Positions 1 to 6,985 of a stretch of 12,058 bases of DNA are shown piece by piece; the stretch's first letter is position 1, and each line of letters starts with the position of its first letter. This stretch comes from an uncultured Alphaproteobacteria bacterium (GTDB lineage Bacteria; Pseudomonadota; Alphaproteobacteria; UBA7887). The stretch is from the NCBI GenBank assembly GCA_913044255.1, contig CAJWOI010000046.1, positions 1 through 12,058 on the forward strand. The letters are read 5' to 3'. The position numbers and the translations under genes were made by a program. A model generated the notes under the pieces. The model made no database searches. It had not been told where the DNA came from and was given only the letters and a program-made list of their open reading frames with translations.

Positions 1-1227
1 TGGCTCGCGGGTGCGAATTCCTGCATCGTGTCCAAAAAATGCAAAATAAGGTATTTTGATTCCCGCGTGGTGAAACACGCCAGCCGAGGCAAATAATAGT
101 AATAGGAAAACCACGGCGTGGCCTTCCTCGGCAGCGGCCACCATAACCATCGACTTTGATACGAACCCGGAAAACAATGGGAATGCAGAAATCGACGCTG
201 CGCCGACAATGCATAAGGAGGTCGTAATAGGCATGGATTTGTATAGTCCGCCCAGGTCGGTCCCATTAATGCGTCCTGTCATGTGCAGCACGGCTCCCAT
301 GCTCATGAACAACAAACCCTTGAATAGAACGTCGTTGAAAGCATGACTCACTGCTCCATTCAGCGCGAGCTCCGTCCCTAATCCGATGCCACATACCATG
401 AATCCAATTTGATTAATCATGCTGTAACTGAGCACTCGGCGTAGATCATTTTCAATCACAGCATAGAAGATGGGGAACATCGCCATCGTGACCCCCAGGT
501 AAATAAGGACCTCGGTCCCCGGGAAACTGCGGGCCAGTGCATATACGGCAAGCTTGGTCGTAAATGCACTCAGGAAAACAGTTCCTGTTGGAGTGGCTTG
601 AGGATAGGTATCAACTAACCAACCATGTAAAAGCGGGAAAGCACATTTGATGCCAAATGCGATGAAGATCAAAGCACCACCCATGGTCCCAACGTCAATT
701 TGGTCAAAAGCAATAGATCCTGTTGCTCCCAAATGTGAAGCTGCGCCAACGAGCAACAGCAATCCTGAGGTAATTTGTACCAAAAGATATCGTTGTCCGG
801 TGCGATTGGACTCCGCGCTGCGTCGAGCCCAAACAAGAAATGTCGACGTGATGGCCATTGTTTCCCAGAATATGAATAGGGTGATTAGGTCGCCGGCAAA
901 AACGGCTCCGATGGCTCCACCCGCATATAAGAGCGAGGTAAGGTTTTGCAACGAATCACGGACGTGTACTGCGTACAAGGTCGCGATCACCGCTGCGATA
1001 TGGAAAAGCAATCCGAACAAGTAGCTCAATGTATCTATTCTGCCAAAGGTAAGGCTGTACTCGAGCACTTGCACTTTCCAGTACGTACCGTGTGACAGAG
1101 AAGCAAAATTTAGCAACGCTAAAAGTGTGACTAGTAGGGAAGCCCATCCCCGCCAGCGTTGAGGAGCTAAAAAAATCAAACAGGCGCCCATAAAAAAGAT
1201 CAGGAACGGGGGAACATTACCGATCAT
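1..1227 (-). CDS. Mrp-type Na+/H+ antiporter subunit D homologue (third copy), 3' part beyond window
   Basis: This is a membrane-embedded ion-translocating subunit of the proton-conducting transporter family (NuoL/M/N, MrpA/D). The window holds 409 codons without a stop, so the C-terminus lies beyond base 1. The protein is almost entirely hydrophobic helices. Family residues are visible: Glu122 in FWETMAITSTF (the TM5 glutamate), Lys194 in FGIKCAFPLLHGWL (broken-helix TM7), Lys225 in FTTKLAVY (TM8) and Lys303 in HAFNDVLFKGLLF (TM12), with the expected SKS near 357-359. The ATG at 1227 overlaps the preceding small gene by 11 bases. It is the third D-type subunit of the operon and is clearly diverged from the other two, which suggests a separate proton or cation channel rather than a recent duplicate. 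The family is certain; the exact ion is not known from sequence. Confidence 0.93.
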   Translation of the reverse strand, partial: MIGNVPPFLIFFMGACLIFLAPQRWRGWASLLVTLLALLNFASLSHGTYWKVQVLEYSLTFGRIDTLSYLFGLLFHIAAVIATLYAVHVRDSLQNLTSLLYAGGAIGAVFAGDLITLFIFWETMAITSTFLVWARRSAESNRTGQRYLLVQITSGLLLLVGAASHLGATGSIAFDQIDVGTMGGALIFIAFGIKCAFPLLHGWLVDTYPQATPTGTVFLSAFTTKLAVYALARSFPGTEVLIYLGVTMAMFPIFYAVIENDLRRVLSYSMINQIGFMVCGIGLGTELALNGAVSHAFNDVLFKGLLFMSMGAVLHMTGRINGTDLGGLYKSMPITTSLCIVGAASISAFPLFSGFVSKSMVMVAAAEEGHAVVFLLLLFASAGVFHHAGIKIPYFAFFGHDAGIRTREP

Positions 1228-1474
1228 TATTGTTCTCGTAGTAGTCCTTTGGCCGAGCTACCAGTTTGCGAAATTCCTTCGCGGCTAAAACTAAAATCAC
1301 GCAGGCAACGAATCCATAAACGCTATAAAAGCCAAACCAATCCTCCATTTGTAGAATGGAGTGGCGATGATGCAGCGCGTCAGTTAATAGAAGTCCAGCG
1401 CACAGTAGATAAAGCCCCACCAAAAGCCTTTTCACGTTGCCTGGCTTGTCTAACCAATATTGTTTTTCCATCAT
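1217..1474 (-). CDS. small two-helix membrane protein of the antiporter operon, function unknown
   Basis: This gene encodes 85 residues. Two transmembrane segments are predicted by eye, about residues 16-34 and 48-66. They are flanked by a basic N-terminal segment (NVKR, 13-16) and a charged tail with RPKDYY (74-79). A HRH motif (36-38) followed by DWFGFY (45-50) sits in the loop between the helices. The gene starts 6 bases after the second D-type subunit ends and overlaps the third by 11 bases, so it is almost surely translated as part of the operon. I recall similar small proteins at the same place in comparable clusters, but I cannot name a family or function. An accessory or assembly subunit that packs between two D-type subunits is an inference. 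Two ATG codons stand in tandem at 1474 and 1471; either could be the start. Confidence 0.82.
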   Translation of the reverse strand: MMEKQYWLDKPGNVKRLLVGLYLLCAGLLLTDALHHRHSILQMEDWFGFYSVYGFVACVILVLAAKEFRKLVARPKDYYENNNDR

Positions 1475-1480
1475 TGTATT

Positions 1481-2944
1481 TTATCGTCTAACTATCTGTT
1501 GGAGCAGAACGTGGAAGGGGTCCGGATAAACGAAAATAATCACGCAGCCAGCAGCAGTCAGCAGAATGGGAATAAGGCAGGCGAGCGGGGCTTCCCGTAT
1601 CTCATTTTTGAACTGAGTCGAATTTTCTTCCGGAAAGAAGGCCTGTATGACTACTGGCATTAAATACGCAATATTAAGCAAGCTGCCGATTACCAACACG
1701 GCAACAAAAAAGGCTCGGTCTGCTTCCATCGCGCCGACCGCTAGATACCATTTGCTCCAAGCGCCAGCGAACGGCGGTAGTCCGATAACACTGAGACTAC
1801 CAATAAGGAATGCAAACATCGTCAAAGGCATAGTCCGCCCAATTCCCCGCATCTCGCTGATATTTTCTTTATGGGTAGTAATCATGATCGCGCCGGCACA
1901 GAAGAACAGGGTAATTTTTCCAAAGGCGTGGGTAATAATATGCAGGCCACCGCCAAGTATGCTGGTCCCCGTGGCCAACGCTGCTCCTAACACGATGTAT
2001 GAGAGTTGACTTACCGTGGAATAGGCAAGTCGTGCTTTGAGGTTGTCTTTAGTCAGGGCGATGAGAGAAGCAGCAAGAATAGTGAATGCGGCAAGCCACA
2101 TGAGCCATTCACCGGGATGAGAGCTTTGCATCAAGTCAAGGCCGAATACATAGATTATCACCTTCAGCACTACAAATACGCCGCCTTTCACAACCGCCAC
2201 TGCATGAAGCAGCGCCGACACCGGGGTTGGTGCAATCATGGCTGCCGGCAACCAGCGATGAAACGGCATTATCGCGGTCTTTCCGATTCCGAACATGTAC
2301 AGAGCGAACAGTACTCCGATAACGCCCGGTCCTGTTTGTCCTGCAAGAATGCCGCCGGGTCTGAAATCCGTAGTTCCGGCGATAACATAGGTGCCAATAA
2401 TGGCAAGAAGTTGAAAGCCGATCGAAGTGCCCAACAATAGTCCCAAATAGAGGCGTCCTGCTCGTTTTGCTTTCGCTGTTCCCGCATGCGTAACCAAAGG
2501 GTAGGTACTAAGTGTCAGTGCCTCATAAAACAGGAACATGGTTACCAAATTGGCCGAAAAGGCGAGCCCGATTGCGCTGGCCAGAGATAAGGCAAAGCAA
2601 ATGTAGTAGCGAGTCTGATTGGATTCATTGTGCGAACGCATATAGCCGACTGAGTATATGGAATTAGGTATCCACAAAAATGATGCAATTAATGCGAACA
2701 ACATACCGAGTGGTTCAATTTCAAAGGCGATTGCTAACCCCGGTAAAAGGTCAAATATTGTTATTGAGGGTCGTGCGCCGGCAAAAACTGAGGGAGTTAT
2801 GGACAGCACTAGGAGGAACAGGGAGGCCGCAGCGATAAAAGTGATGCCTTCGCGGATGTTGGGATTACGTCTGGCCAACCCGATCAACACTGCACCAAGA
2901 AATGGAATGACAGGAGCCAAAGCAATAGCAGTATTCGAGCTCAT
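1481..2944 (-). CDS. Mrp-type antiporter subunit D family protein (second copy, NuoL/MrpA-like core)
   Basis: This gene encodes a 487-residue polytopic membrane protein of the proton-conducting transporter family. Conserved ion-path residues are present: Glu141 in FYEALTLSTYPLV, Lys222 in GIGKTAIMPFHRWLP, Lys253 in VVKGGVF, and His338 with Lys343 in THAFGKITLFF. The segment PTPVSALLHAVAVVKGG (239-255) is the form typical of NuoL and MrpA rather than of classical MrpD, so this copy may take the place of the missing MrpA ion channel; that is inference. The ATG at 2944 is chosen because it makes an ATGA overlap with the stop of the preceding D gene and puts the protein directly into its first helix. 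An in-frame reading can be extended 33 residues upstream to 3043, but that part is arginine-rich, non-hydrophobic and entirely inside the upstream gene. Confidence 0.93.
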   Translation of the reverse strand: MSSNTAIALAPVIPFLGAVLIGLARRNPNIREGITFIAAASLFLLVLSITPSVFAGARPSITIFDLLPGLAIAFEIEPLGMLFALIASFLWIPNSIYSVGYMRSHNESNQTRYYICFALSLASAIGLAFSANLVTMFLFYEALTLSTYPLVTHAGTAKAKRAGRLYLGLLLGTSIGFQLLAIIGTYVIAGTTDFRPGGILAGQTGPGVIGVLFALYMFGIGKTAIMPFHRWLPAAMIAPTPVSALLHAVAVVKGGVFVVLKVIIYVFGLDLMQSSHPGEWLMWLAAFTILAASLIALTKDNLKARLAYSTVSQLSYIVLGAALATGTSILGGGLHIITHAFGKITLFFCAGAIMITTHKENISEMRGIGRTMPLTMFAFLIGSLSVIGLPPFAGAWSKWYLAVGAMEADRAFFVAVLVIGSLLNIAYLMPVVIQAFFPEENSTQFKNEIREAPLACLIPILLTAAGCVIIFVYPDPFHVLLQQIVRR

Positions 2945-4431
2945 GGGGCTATATCCAGAAGAGTCCGGGCTGCGAGGAGAGCCACACCAGCGGTCAGGTC
3001 TGTAGACACGCCGAACGCTACACATAAGCCTGAGAATATCCACAAGCTAAACTGGGTTTGCCAAGATGCTTCGGCTACAGATGCTTCACCATCAGATGGG
3101 TTTGTAAAATATGCGACTTCTACAACGCGCCAAACGTAAATTATCGCTAATAACGAAGCAGAGACTACTGCTATTGCTGCCATGAATCCTTTCGTTGTGC
3201 CAGTCTCTAGGGCTGCTAGGACTAGATACCATTTACTAACGAATCCAACTGTACCAGGTATGCCTATCAAGCTAAGCGCGCATATTGTAAATGCGGCCAT
3301 AGTAAACGGCATGCGCCTTCCAAGGCCGGCGAGGTTTTGAATAGACGTCCCACCTGCGTGTACGGCGATCGCGCCAACTGCGACAAACAGTCCAGCCTTC
3401 ATCACGCCATGATTAAATACATGTACTATCGCCCCAATTAATCCACGCTCAGAAGCCATAGATATGCCGAGTAGAATGTAGCCCATCTGGGCGATGCTTG
3501 AGTACGCAAGCAGGCGTTTAACATCAGTCTGGTATATGGCAACTACTGAGCCTGCAAACATGCCGATGAGTGCAAGCGGAAACAATAGGTCTACTACAGG
3601 TAGTAAATCAGGCTGCTGGTGGACTTGCAAAACCGTAAAAATAAAACGTAGCAGCAGATAAACAGCAACTTTGGTGCCGGTCGCCGCAAGTAACACTGTA
3701 ACCACGGATGGTGCATAGGCGTACGAGTTGGGCAACCAGAGATGAAGGGGGAAAAGCGCAAGCTTTAGACTTAGTCCAACAACTAGAAAACCAACCGCTG
3801 CCAGAAATACCCGACTGTCGTGCTGGCCACTCAAGCGTTCACTCAAATCAACCATATTGAGTGTTCCAGTGATCATGTATAACAAGCCGACCCCAATTAC
3901 AAAGAACGTTGCACCTATTGTGCCTAGCACCAGGTACTGAAAGCTCGCATATAGCGCGCGTCGATTCTTTCCTAGGGCAATCAGCACGTATGCTGACAAA
4001 GATGAAATTTCCATAAAGACAAATGCGTTAAATGCATCACCCGTAATAACCATGCCAAGTAAGCCGGTAAAAGTGAGCAGGTAGGCCGTATAAAAAAGGC
4101 GATGCTTTTCTCTTGGAATTTCTCTAGCGACGCTTTGATACGCGAAGGGCATAACAGCGGACGCAACCCCAGTTATTAGGAGCAACACCAAAGCAGAGAG
4201 ATGGTCGACCCGGTATTCAATGCCCCACGGTGCGAGCCATCCGCCCATCACATAATTGATTGTTCCGCAGCATAGGACTTGCATTAAGAGAGAAACCGAG
4301 ATTGCAAACGCAAGCCAAGTTAAGGCTGTGCTCAGGGCCCATGCCAGTATTCCTCTGCCAAAGAGTGTGCATAGTGGCGCTCCTACTAGCGGCACCACAA
4401 CCTGGAGAGCTGCTAGGTTGGAAAAAATCAT
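2941..4431 (-). CDS. mnhD: Mrp-type Na+/H+ antiporter subunit D (first copy)
   Basis: This gene encodes a 496-residue ion-translocating subunit of the Mrp antiporter in the cytoplasmic membrane. About 14 hydrophobic helices are apparent. The key residues line up with those shown to be essential in Bacillus MrpD, at an offset of about four: Glu141 in FMEISSLSAYVL, Lys223 in SLKLALFPLHLWLP and Lys254 in TGTKVAVYLLL. Lys345 in NHGVMKAGLF and Lys400 in GFVSKWYL are also conserved family positions. Of the three D-type proteins here this one most resembles classical MrpD/MnhD. The ATG at 4431 overlaps the mnhC stop as ATGA and has a GGAG ribosome binding site 7 bases upstream. The stop overlaps the next D gene, again as ATGA, which points to coupled translation of the two channel subunits. 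Confidence 0.95.
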   Translation of the reverse strand: MIFSNLAALQVVVPLVGAPLCTLFGRGILAWALSTALTWLAFAISVSLLMQVLCCGTINYVMGGWLAPWGIEYRVDHLSALVLLLITGVASAVMPFAYQSVAREIPREKHRLFYTAYLLTFTGLLGMVITGDAFNAFVFMEISSLSAYVLIALGKNRRALYASFQYLVLGTIGATFFVIGVGLLYMITGTLNMVDLSERLSGQHDSRVFLAAVGFLVVGLSLKLALFPLHLWLPNSYAYAPSVVTVLLAATGTKVAVYLLLRFIFTVLQVHQQPDLLPVVDLLFPLALIGMFAGSVVAIYQTDVKRLLAYSSIAQMGYILLGISMASERGLIGAIVHVFNHGVMKAGLFVAVGAIAVHAGGTSIQNLAGLGRRMPFTMAAFTICALSLIGIPGTVGFVSKWYLVLAALETGTTKGFMAAIAVVSASLLAIIYVWRVVEVAYFTNPSDGEASVAEASWQTQFSLWIFSGLCVAFGVSTDLTAGVALLAARTLLDIAP

Positions 4432-4793
4432 TCGGCGGCTCCAGATTCAGCATCCAGGGCCTGAATTTCATCTTCCTCGATAGTTCCGTACGCATCTCGT
4501 ATACGTATCACCAAGGCTAATCCAACTGAGAGAGTGGCAACACCAACTACGATTGCGGTTAGAATCAATACGTGCGGCAATGGGTTAGAAAACGGTGCGA
4601 TGCCCTCGTAGTGGATTGGAGGGGTGCCTCCTTCTATTTTTCCCATCGAGATGTAAAGAAGAAAAACAGAGGTTTGAAATACGTTTAATCCAACTAATTT
4701 TTTGATCAGGTTCCCACGTTCAATGAGAACGTAAAAACCAATCATAGAAAGCGTGATCGCAATCACGTAATTGAAATTACCCAGTATCGACAT
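4428..4793 (-). CDS. mnhC: Mrp-type Na+/H+ antiporter subunit C (NuoK-like)
   Basis: This gene encodes 121 residues with three transmembrane helices, homologous to NuoK of complex I. The family signatures are NVFQTSVFLLYIS (38-50) in the second helix and NPLPHVLILTAIVVGVAT (70-87) in the third. A long acidic tail (TIEEDEIQALDAESGAAE, 104-121) is probably cytoplasmic. MrpC forms part of the membrane module that links the D subunit to the small subunits. The ATG at 4793 is chosen because it gives the usual N-terminus (a short polar lead into helix 1); it overlaps the end of mnhB by 17 bases. A longer reading to 4844 adds a basic stretch that lies wholly in mnhB and is unlikely. The gene ends in an ATGA overlap with mnhD. 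Confidence 0.94.
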   Translation of the reverse strand: MSILGNFNYVIAITLSMIGFYVLIERGNLIKKLVGLNVFQTSVFLLYISMGKIEGGTPPIHYEGIAPFSNPLPHVLILTAIVVGVATLSVGLALVIRIRDAYGTIEEDEIQALDAESGAAE

Positions 4794-5223
4794 TTTCGTC
4801 TGTGGTCTCTTCAGCGCGCGCAGTAAAAGTTTGATAAATAGCAATCATCACGGATGCCACAGTGATTCCAACGCCAAGTTCGATCAAGAAAATACCGTAG
4901 TGATGGCCGTGGATGGTGTCGTGGGAGAGATATCCGTAATCCAGAAATGTCCCGCCGAGTAACATGGTCGCAAACCCCACTCCTGTATACAGCAAAAGGC
5001 CAAAAGCGATTAACGCCAAAATCAAATGCGGGGGCACAACGCTACGCAATCGTTGCAAGCCAAAGATCATACCGTAAAGGATAAAACCAGCAGAAAAAAT
5101 CACGCCGGCCTGAAAACCACCGCCGGGCCCGTAATCCCCATGAGCTTGAACATAAAGCGCAAAAAGAAAAATAAAGGGAATGAGAAATTTTATGACCACA
5201 CGTAAAATTAAATGTTCGCTCAT
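4777..5223 (-). CDS. mnhB: Mrp-type Na+/H+ antiporter subunit B (MnhB domain)
   Basis: This gene encodes 148 residues with four predicted transmembrane helices. The hallmark of the MnhB domain, HGDYGPGGGFQAG at residues 28-40, is intact. The helix GIFLIELGVGITVASVM near the C-terminus (110-126) and the histidine-rich HDTIHGHHYG before it (101-110) are also usual for the family. The tail from about 133 is hydrophilic and acidic. MrpB is a membrane subunit of the antiporter that sits beside MrpC and the C-terminal part of MrpA. The ATG at 5223 overlaps the preceding DUF4040 gene as ATGA and is preceded by GGAGA at a spacing of about 8. Its length and start agree with stand-alone MnhB proteins; it is not fused to a MrpA C-terminal part as in some other Mrp systems. 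Confidence 0.95.
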   Translation of the reverse strand: MSEHLILRVVIKFLIPFIFLFALYVQAHGDYGPGGGFQAGVIFSAGFILYGMIFGLQRLRSVVPPHLILALIAFGLLLYTGVGFATMLLGGTFLDYGYLSHDTIHGHHYGIFLIELGVGITVASVMIAIYQTFTARAEETTDENVDTG

Positions 5224-5753
5224 TTATGTTTTCTCCGTCGGCCGGCAAACAAAAGGAGCACGCCAATTCCGGCGGTGAAGATCACGGTTACTTCACCGAG
5301 TGTGTCGAAGCCACGATAATCGGCAAGGACCGCGGTAACGACATTCGGTATGCCGATCACACTGGGTGTTTCCTCGATGTACCGGGGTGCCACGTGACCA
5401 TGAATCGGTGCTTCCGGGTTACCAAATGGTGGCATCTCTGGAACGGCATAAATTAACATGACGCCCGCTAAAACAACGACTGCGATTGGAATCAGAGCTC
5501 GTCGATTTTTGCCGCGGTCTTCCTGGCCGACCACCCCCAAGGCTGCAAGAAGTAGCACTGTGCTAATGCCAGCGCCAACCGCTGCTTCCGTAAAAGCTAC
5601 ATCAACTGCATCCAGGATCGTGAAGGTGCCAGCCATCAACAAGCTGTAGATGCCGCTAAGTATTACTACTGCGAACAGGTTGCGGACCAAAAGGATGCCA
5701 GTCGCCGTGAGCAATAGAAACAATAGTAGACCGATGCCAATCAGTGGTTCGAT
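5220..5753 (-). CDS. DUF4040 (MbhD/MbhE-like) subunit, equal to the C-terminal part of MrpA; probable ATC start
   Basis: This gene encodes a membrane protein that corresponds to the C-terminal part of MrpA, made here as a separate polypeptide. Numbered from the proposed start it has 177 residues. It shows the MbhD motif DVAFTEAAVGAG (51-62) and the MbhE motif DYRGFDTLGE (145-154), with five or six helices. The start is unusual. The reading frame is open to 5921, but the upstream part lies inside mnhG, is rich in Cys, Pro and polar residues, and does not look like this family. No ATG, GTG or TTG is found just before the first helix. ATC at 5753 gives the expected N-terminus (M-EPLIGIGLLLF) and has GGAG 7 bases upstream; CTG at 5744 and TTG at 5723 are worse placed. 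The gene overlaps mnhG by 13 bases with this start and mnhB by 4. Confidence 0.88.
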   Translation of the reverse strand: MEPLIGIGLLLFLLLTATGILLVRNLFAVVILSGIYSLLMAGTFTILDAVDVAFTEAAVGAGISTVLLLAALGVVGQEDRGKNRRALIPIAVVVLAGVMLIYAVPEMPPFGNPEAPIHGHVAPRYIEETPSVIGIPNVVTAVLADYRGFDTLGEVTVIFTAGIGVLLLFAGRRRKHK

Positions 5754-6097
5754 GCTTTGTCTCCATCTATATTTATTTGAGCTTGTCTGTTGTCTTTTGG
5801 GTGGCGCCAAGGCTTGAGGCCGTGAACCAAAGCAGCATGTGCGAGGGCATGGCTTGATGTGGGGCTGGTAACAAGCAGAAATAATAAAATTAGGACAAGC
5901 TTGGCAAGATTCAATGACCAACCCGCTTCGATCATCAAGCCAACAAGGATGAGCCCAGCACCTAGCGTATCAATCAGTCCGGCCGCATGCATGCGTGAGA
6001 AAAAGTCAGGTAGGCGAATTAACCCTACAGCACCGGTCAAAAGAAATAAGGTTCCTATCCCTAGTAGGATCCAACTCATTATGTCGAGAGCAAACAT
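5741..6097 (-). CDS. mnhG: Mrp-type Na+/H+ antiporter subunit G
   Basis: This gene encodes 118 residues with three transmembrane helices (about 7-27, 42-59 and 64-78). The PhaG/MnhG signature is complete: GLIRLPDFFSRMHAAGLIDTLG covers residues 25-46, with Arg28, Pro30, Asp31 and His37 at the conserved places. TSPTSSHALAHAA (78-90) is the usual end of the third helix. The hydrophilic tail (96-118) is unremarkable. MrpG is a small membrane subunit needed for assembly and activity of the Mrp antiporter. The ATG at 6097 is chosen because it shares one base with the mnhF stop (TGATG); a TTG directly in front at 6100 would add one residue. GGA lies a few bases upstream as a weak ribosome binding site. 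Confidence 0.94.
   Translation of the reverse strand: MFALDIMSWILLGIGTLFLLTGAVGLIRLPDFFSRMHAAGLIDTLGAGLILVGLMIEAGWSLNLAKLVLILLFLLVTSPTSSHALAHAALVHGLKPWRHPKDNRQAQINIDGDKASNH
5761..5764 (-). promoter_or_regulatory. ribosome binding site GGAG deciding the start of the DUF4040 gene
   Basis: On the minus strand GGAG is followed by the 7-base spacer ACAAAGC and then ATC at 5753. This is the only good Shine-Dalgarno sequence close to the expected N-terminus and is the main reason for proposing a non-canonical ATC start. It lies inside the last codons of mnhG, as usual for overlapping genes. Confidence 0.5.
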
Positions 6098-6384
6098 CAA
6101 GTTCCGATTGGAGGTTTGGGATCTGAAAAACGGCCAAATTTGATAAGCTTTAGGGCTGCGATGACCCCAACGAAGTTGATTAGCGCATATACTAAGGCGA
6201 GGTCGAGGAAGTCTGGCCGTCCAACAAGGAACCCTAGGATAGCAAGCAATAGTACGGTTTTTGTGCCAAAACTATTGGCGGCAAGAATTCGATCAAACAA
6301 CGTTGGTCCAGCTACTGCGCGTACCACTGCGAGTCCCATTGCGAACAGGAGCGCTGCTCCCACTATGGCAAAAGAACTAGTCAC
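6097..6384 (-). CDS. mnhF: Mrp-type Na+/H+ antiporter subunit F
   Basis: This gene encodes 95 residues with three short transmembrane helices. The PhaF/MnhF signature GPTLFDRILAANSFGTK (26-42) is intact, including Asp31, the conserved acidic residue of the family that has been implicated in function in other Mrp systems. DFLDLALVYALINFVG (58-73) is the usual third helix region. MrpF works with MrpE and MrpG in the small-subunit part of the antiporter. The start is GTG at 6384, which makes a GTGA overlap with the mnhE stop, and GGAA lies about 8 bases upstream. Length and position are normal for the family. Confidence 0.94.
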   Translation of the reverse strand: MTSSFAIVGAALLFAMGLAVVRAVAGPTLFDRILAANSFGTKTVLLLAILGFLVGRPDFLDLALVYALINFVGVIAALKLIKFGRFSDPKPPIGT

Positions 6385-6890
6385 TGTGATGTTTCCAGTG
6401 CCGCAACTTTTGCAGCCATTTTGCCGGAGCGCATCTCTCTCTCGGCTTCGACACTGAGGGCATGAATCTGGATATGCTCTTTGTCTATATTTGTGGTTAT
6501 AGTTCCCGGTGTAAGTGTGATCGAATTGGCATAAATCACCTTCTCGAGGTCGCTTGATTGACGCAATTCCAGTTCAAACAAGCGTGGTTCAATTGGTAAC
6601 TTTGGGTCAAGAATCCGACACGCAACGTCGAAGTTAGCTTTGCATATTTCCCAGCCAAGCCAAGCCCAGTAGCTTGGCAGTCGAAAACCCAAATGAGTTG
6701 GATGGCTCTCCCCATCGATAATATCCATTCGTCGCGTCAAGTAGACCACAAACGTACAGGATATCGCGCCTAGAATCAGAGGCAATGCCTCCATATGACC
6801 AGACAATAACAACCAGGTGCCACCCAGGATAAAAAATAACGAAATGCTGTGGCGCAAGAGAGTTGCTCCGCCCCAGTTAGAGTTAATCAT
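6381..6890 (-). CDS. mnhE: Mrp-type Na+/H+ antiporter subunit E
   Basis: This gene encodes 169 residues and is the first of the antiporter operon. Two hydrophobic segments occur near the N-terminus (about 15-30 and 36-52), followed by a soluble part. Family features are WLGWEICKANFDVACRILDP (77-96), which anchors the protein at the membrane, then LEKVIYANSITLTPGT (115-130) with the conserved ANSITLTPGT, and an I-H-A-L-S segment at 142-146. MrpE is an accessory subunit that helps assemble or stabilise the complex. The ATG at 6890 is the first in-frame ATG before the family N-terminus. Only a weak TGGA precedes it directly. It overlaps mnhF as GTGA. Starting the operon with E-F-G rather than with A is a known variant of Mrp gene order. 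Confidence 0.94.
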   Translation of the reverse strand: MINSNWGGATLLRHSISLFFILGGTWLLLSGHMEALPLILGAISCTFVVYLTRRMDIIDGESHPTHLGFRLPSYWAWLGWEICKANFDVACRILDPKLPIEPRLFELELRQSSDLEKVIYANSITLTPGTITTNIDKEHIQIHALSVEAEREMRSGKMAAKVAALETSQ

Positions 6891-6915
6891 TCCAGACTTC
6901 GGACGCTGGACGGGG

Positions 6916-6944
6916 ATTATGCCTTAAGGTGGCCCAGCCGCCAA
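6916..6944 (-). promoter_or_regulatory. candidate sigma70 promoter of the antiporter operon
   Basis: On the minus strand TTGGCG (6944-6939, 4 of 6 to the -35 consensus) and CATAAT (6921-6916, 5 of 6 to the -10 consensus) are separated by exactly 17 bases. Transcription would begin near 6909 and give a leader of about 20 bases before the mnhE ATG. The elements are moderate, and I could not score them against the background. If real, the operon need not depend on readthrough from egtD. Confidence 0.4.
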
Positions 6945-6962
6945 TGGGCAACTGTTATTGGC
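6940..6962. repeat. inverted repeat GCCAAT-N11-ATTGGC over the candidate -35 box
   Basis: A perfect 6-base inverted repeat, GCCAAT at 6940-6945 and ATTGGC at 6957-6962, lies in the egtD-mnhE gap. It overlaps the proposed -35 element of the antiporter promoter. Spacing between half-site centres is 17 bases. No run of T follows on either strand, so it is not a simple terminator. An operator is possible but unproven. Confidence 0.35.
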
Positions 6963-6985
6963 CAACTAGGGGCGAGTCTATTAAG

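Noticed and set aside
647..1024. 125-residue plus-strand open frame
   Set aside because: It is antisense to the third D-type subunit, whose ion-path residues are intact on the other strand; the plus-strand product is low in hydrophobic pattern and matches nothing.
2006..2440. 144-residue plus-strand open frame
   Set aside because: It lies wholly antisense to a well-supported D-type subunit gene, has a Cys/His/Arg-rich composition with no recognisable domain, and has no ribosome binding site.
2945..3043. N-terminal extension of the second D-type subunit
   Set aside because: The added 33 residues are arginine- and serine-rich, lie inside the upstream gene, and would lose the ATGA overlap seen at the neighbouring junctions.
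5754..5921. Long N-terminal extension of the DUF4040 protein
   Set aside because: The 56 extra residues are Cys/Pro-rich and polar, overlap conserved mnhG codons in another frame, and do not fit the family, which begins just before the first helix.
6928..6942. Rho-independent terminator after egtD
   Set aside because: GGTGGC-CCA-GCCGCC pairs fully only in plus-strand RNA; in the egtD transcript one pair is mismatched, and no T run follows.
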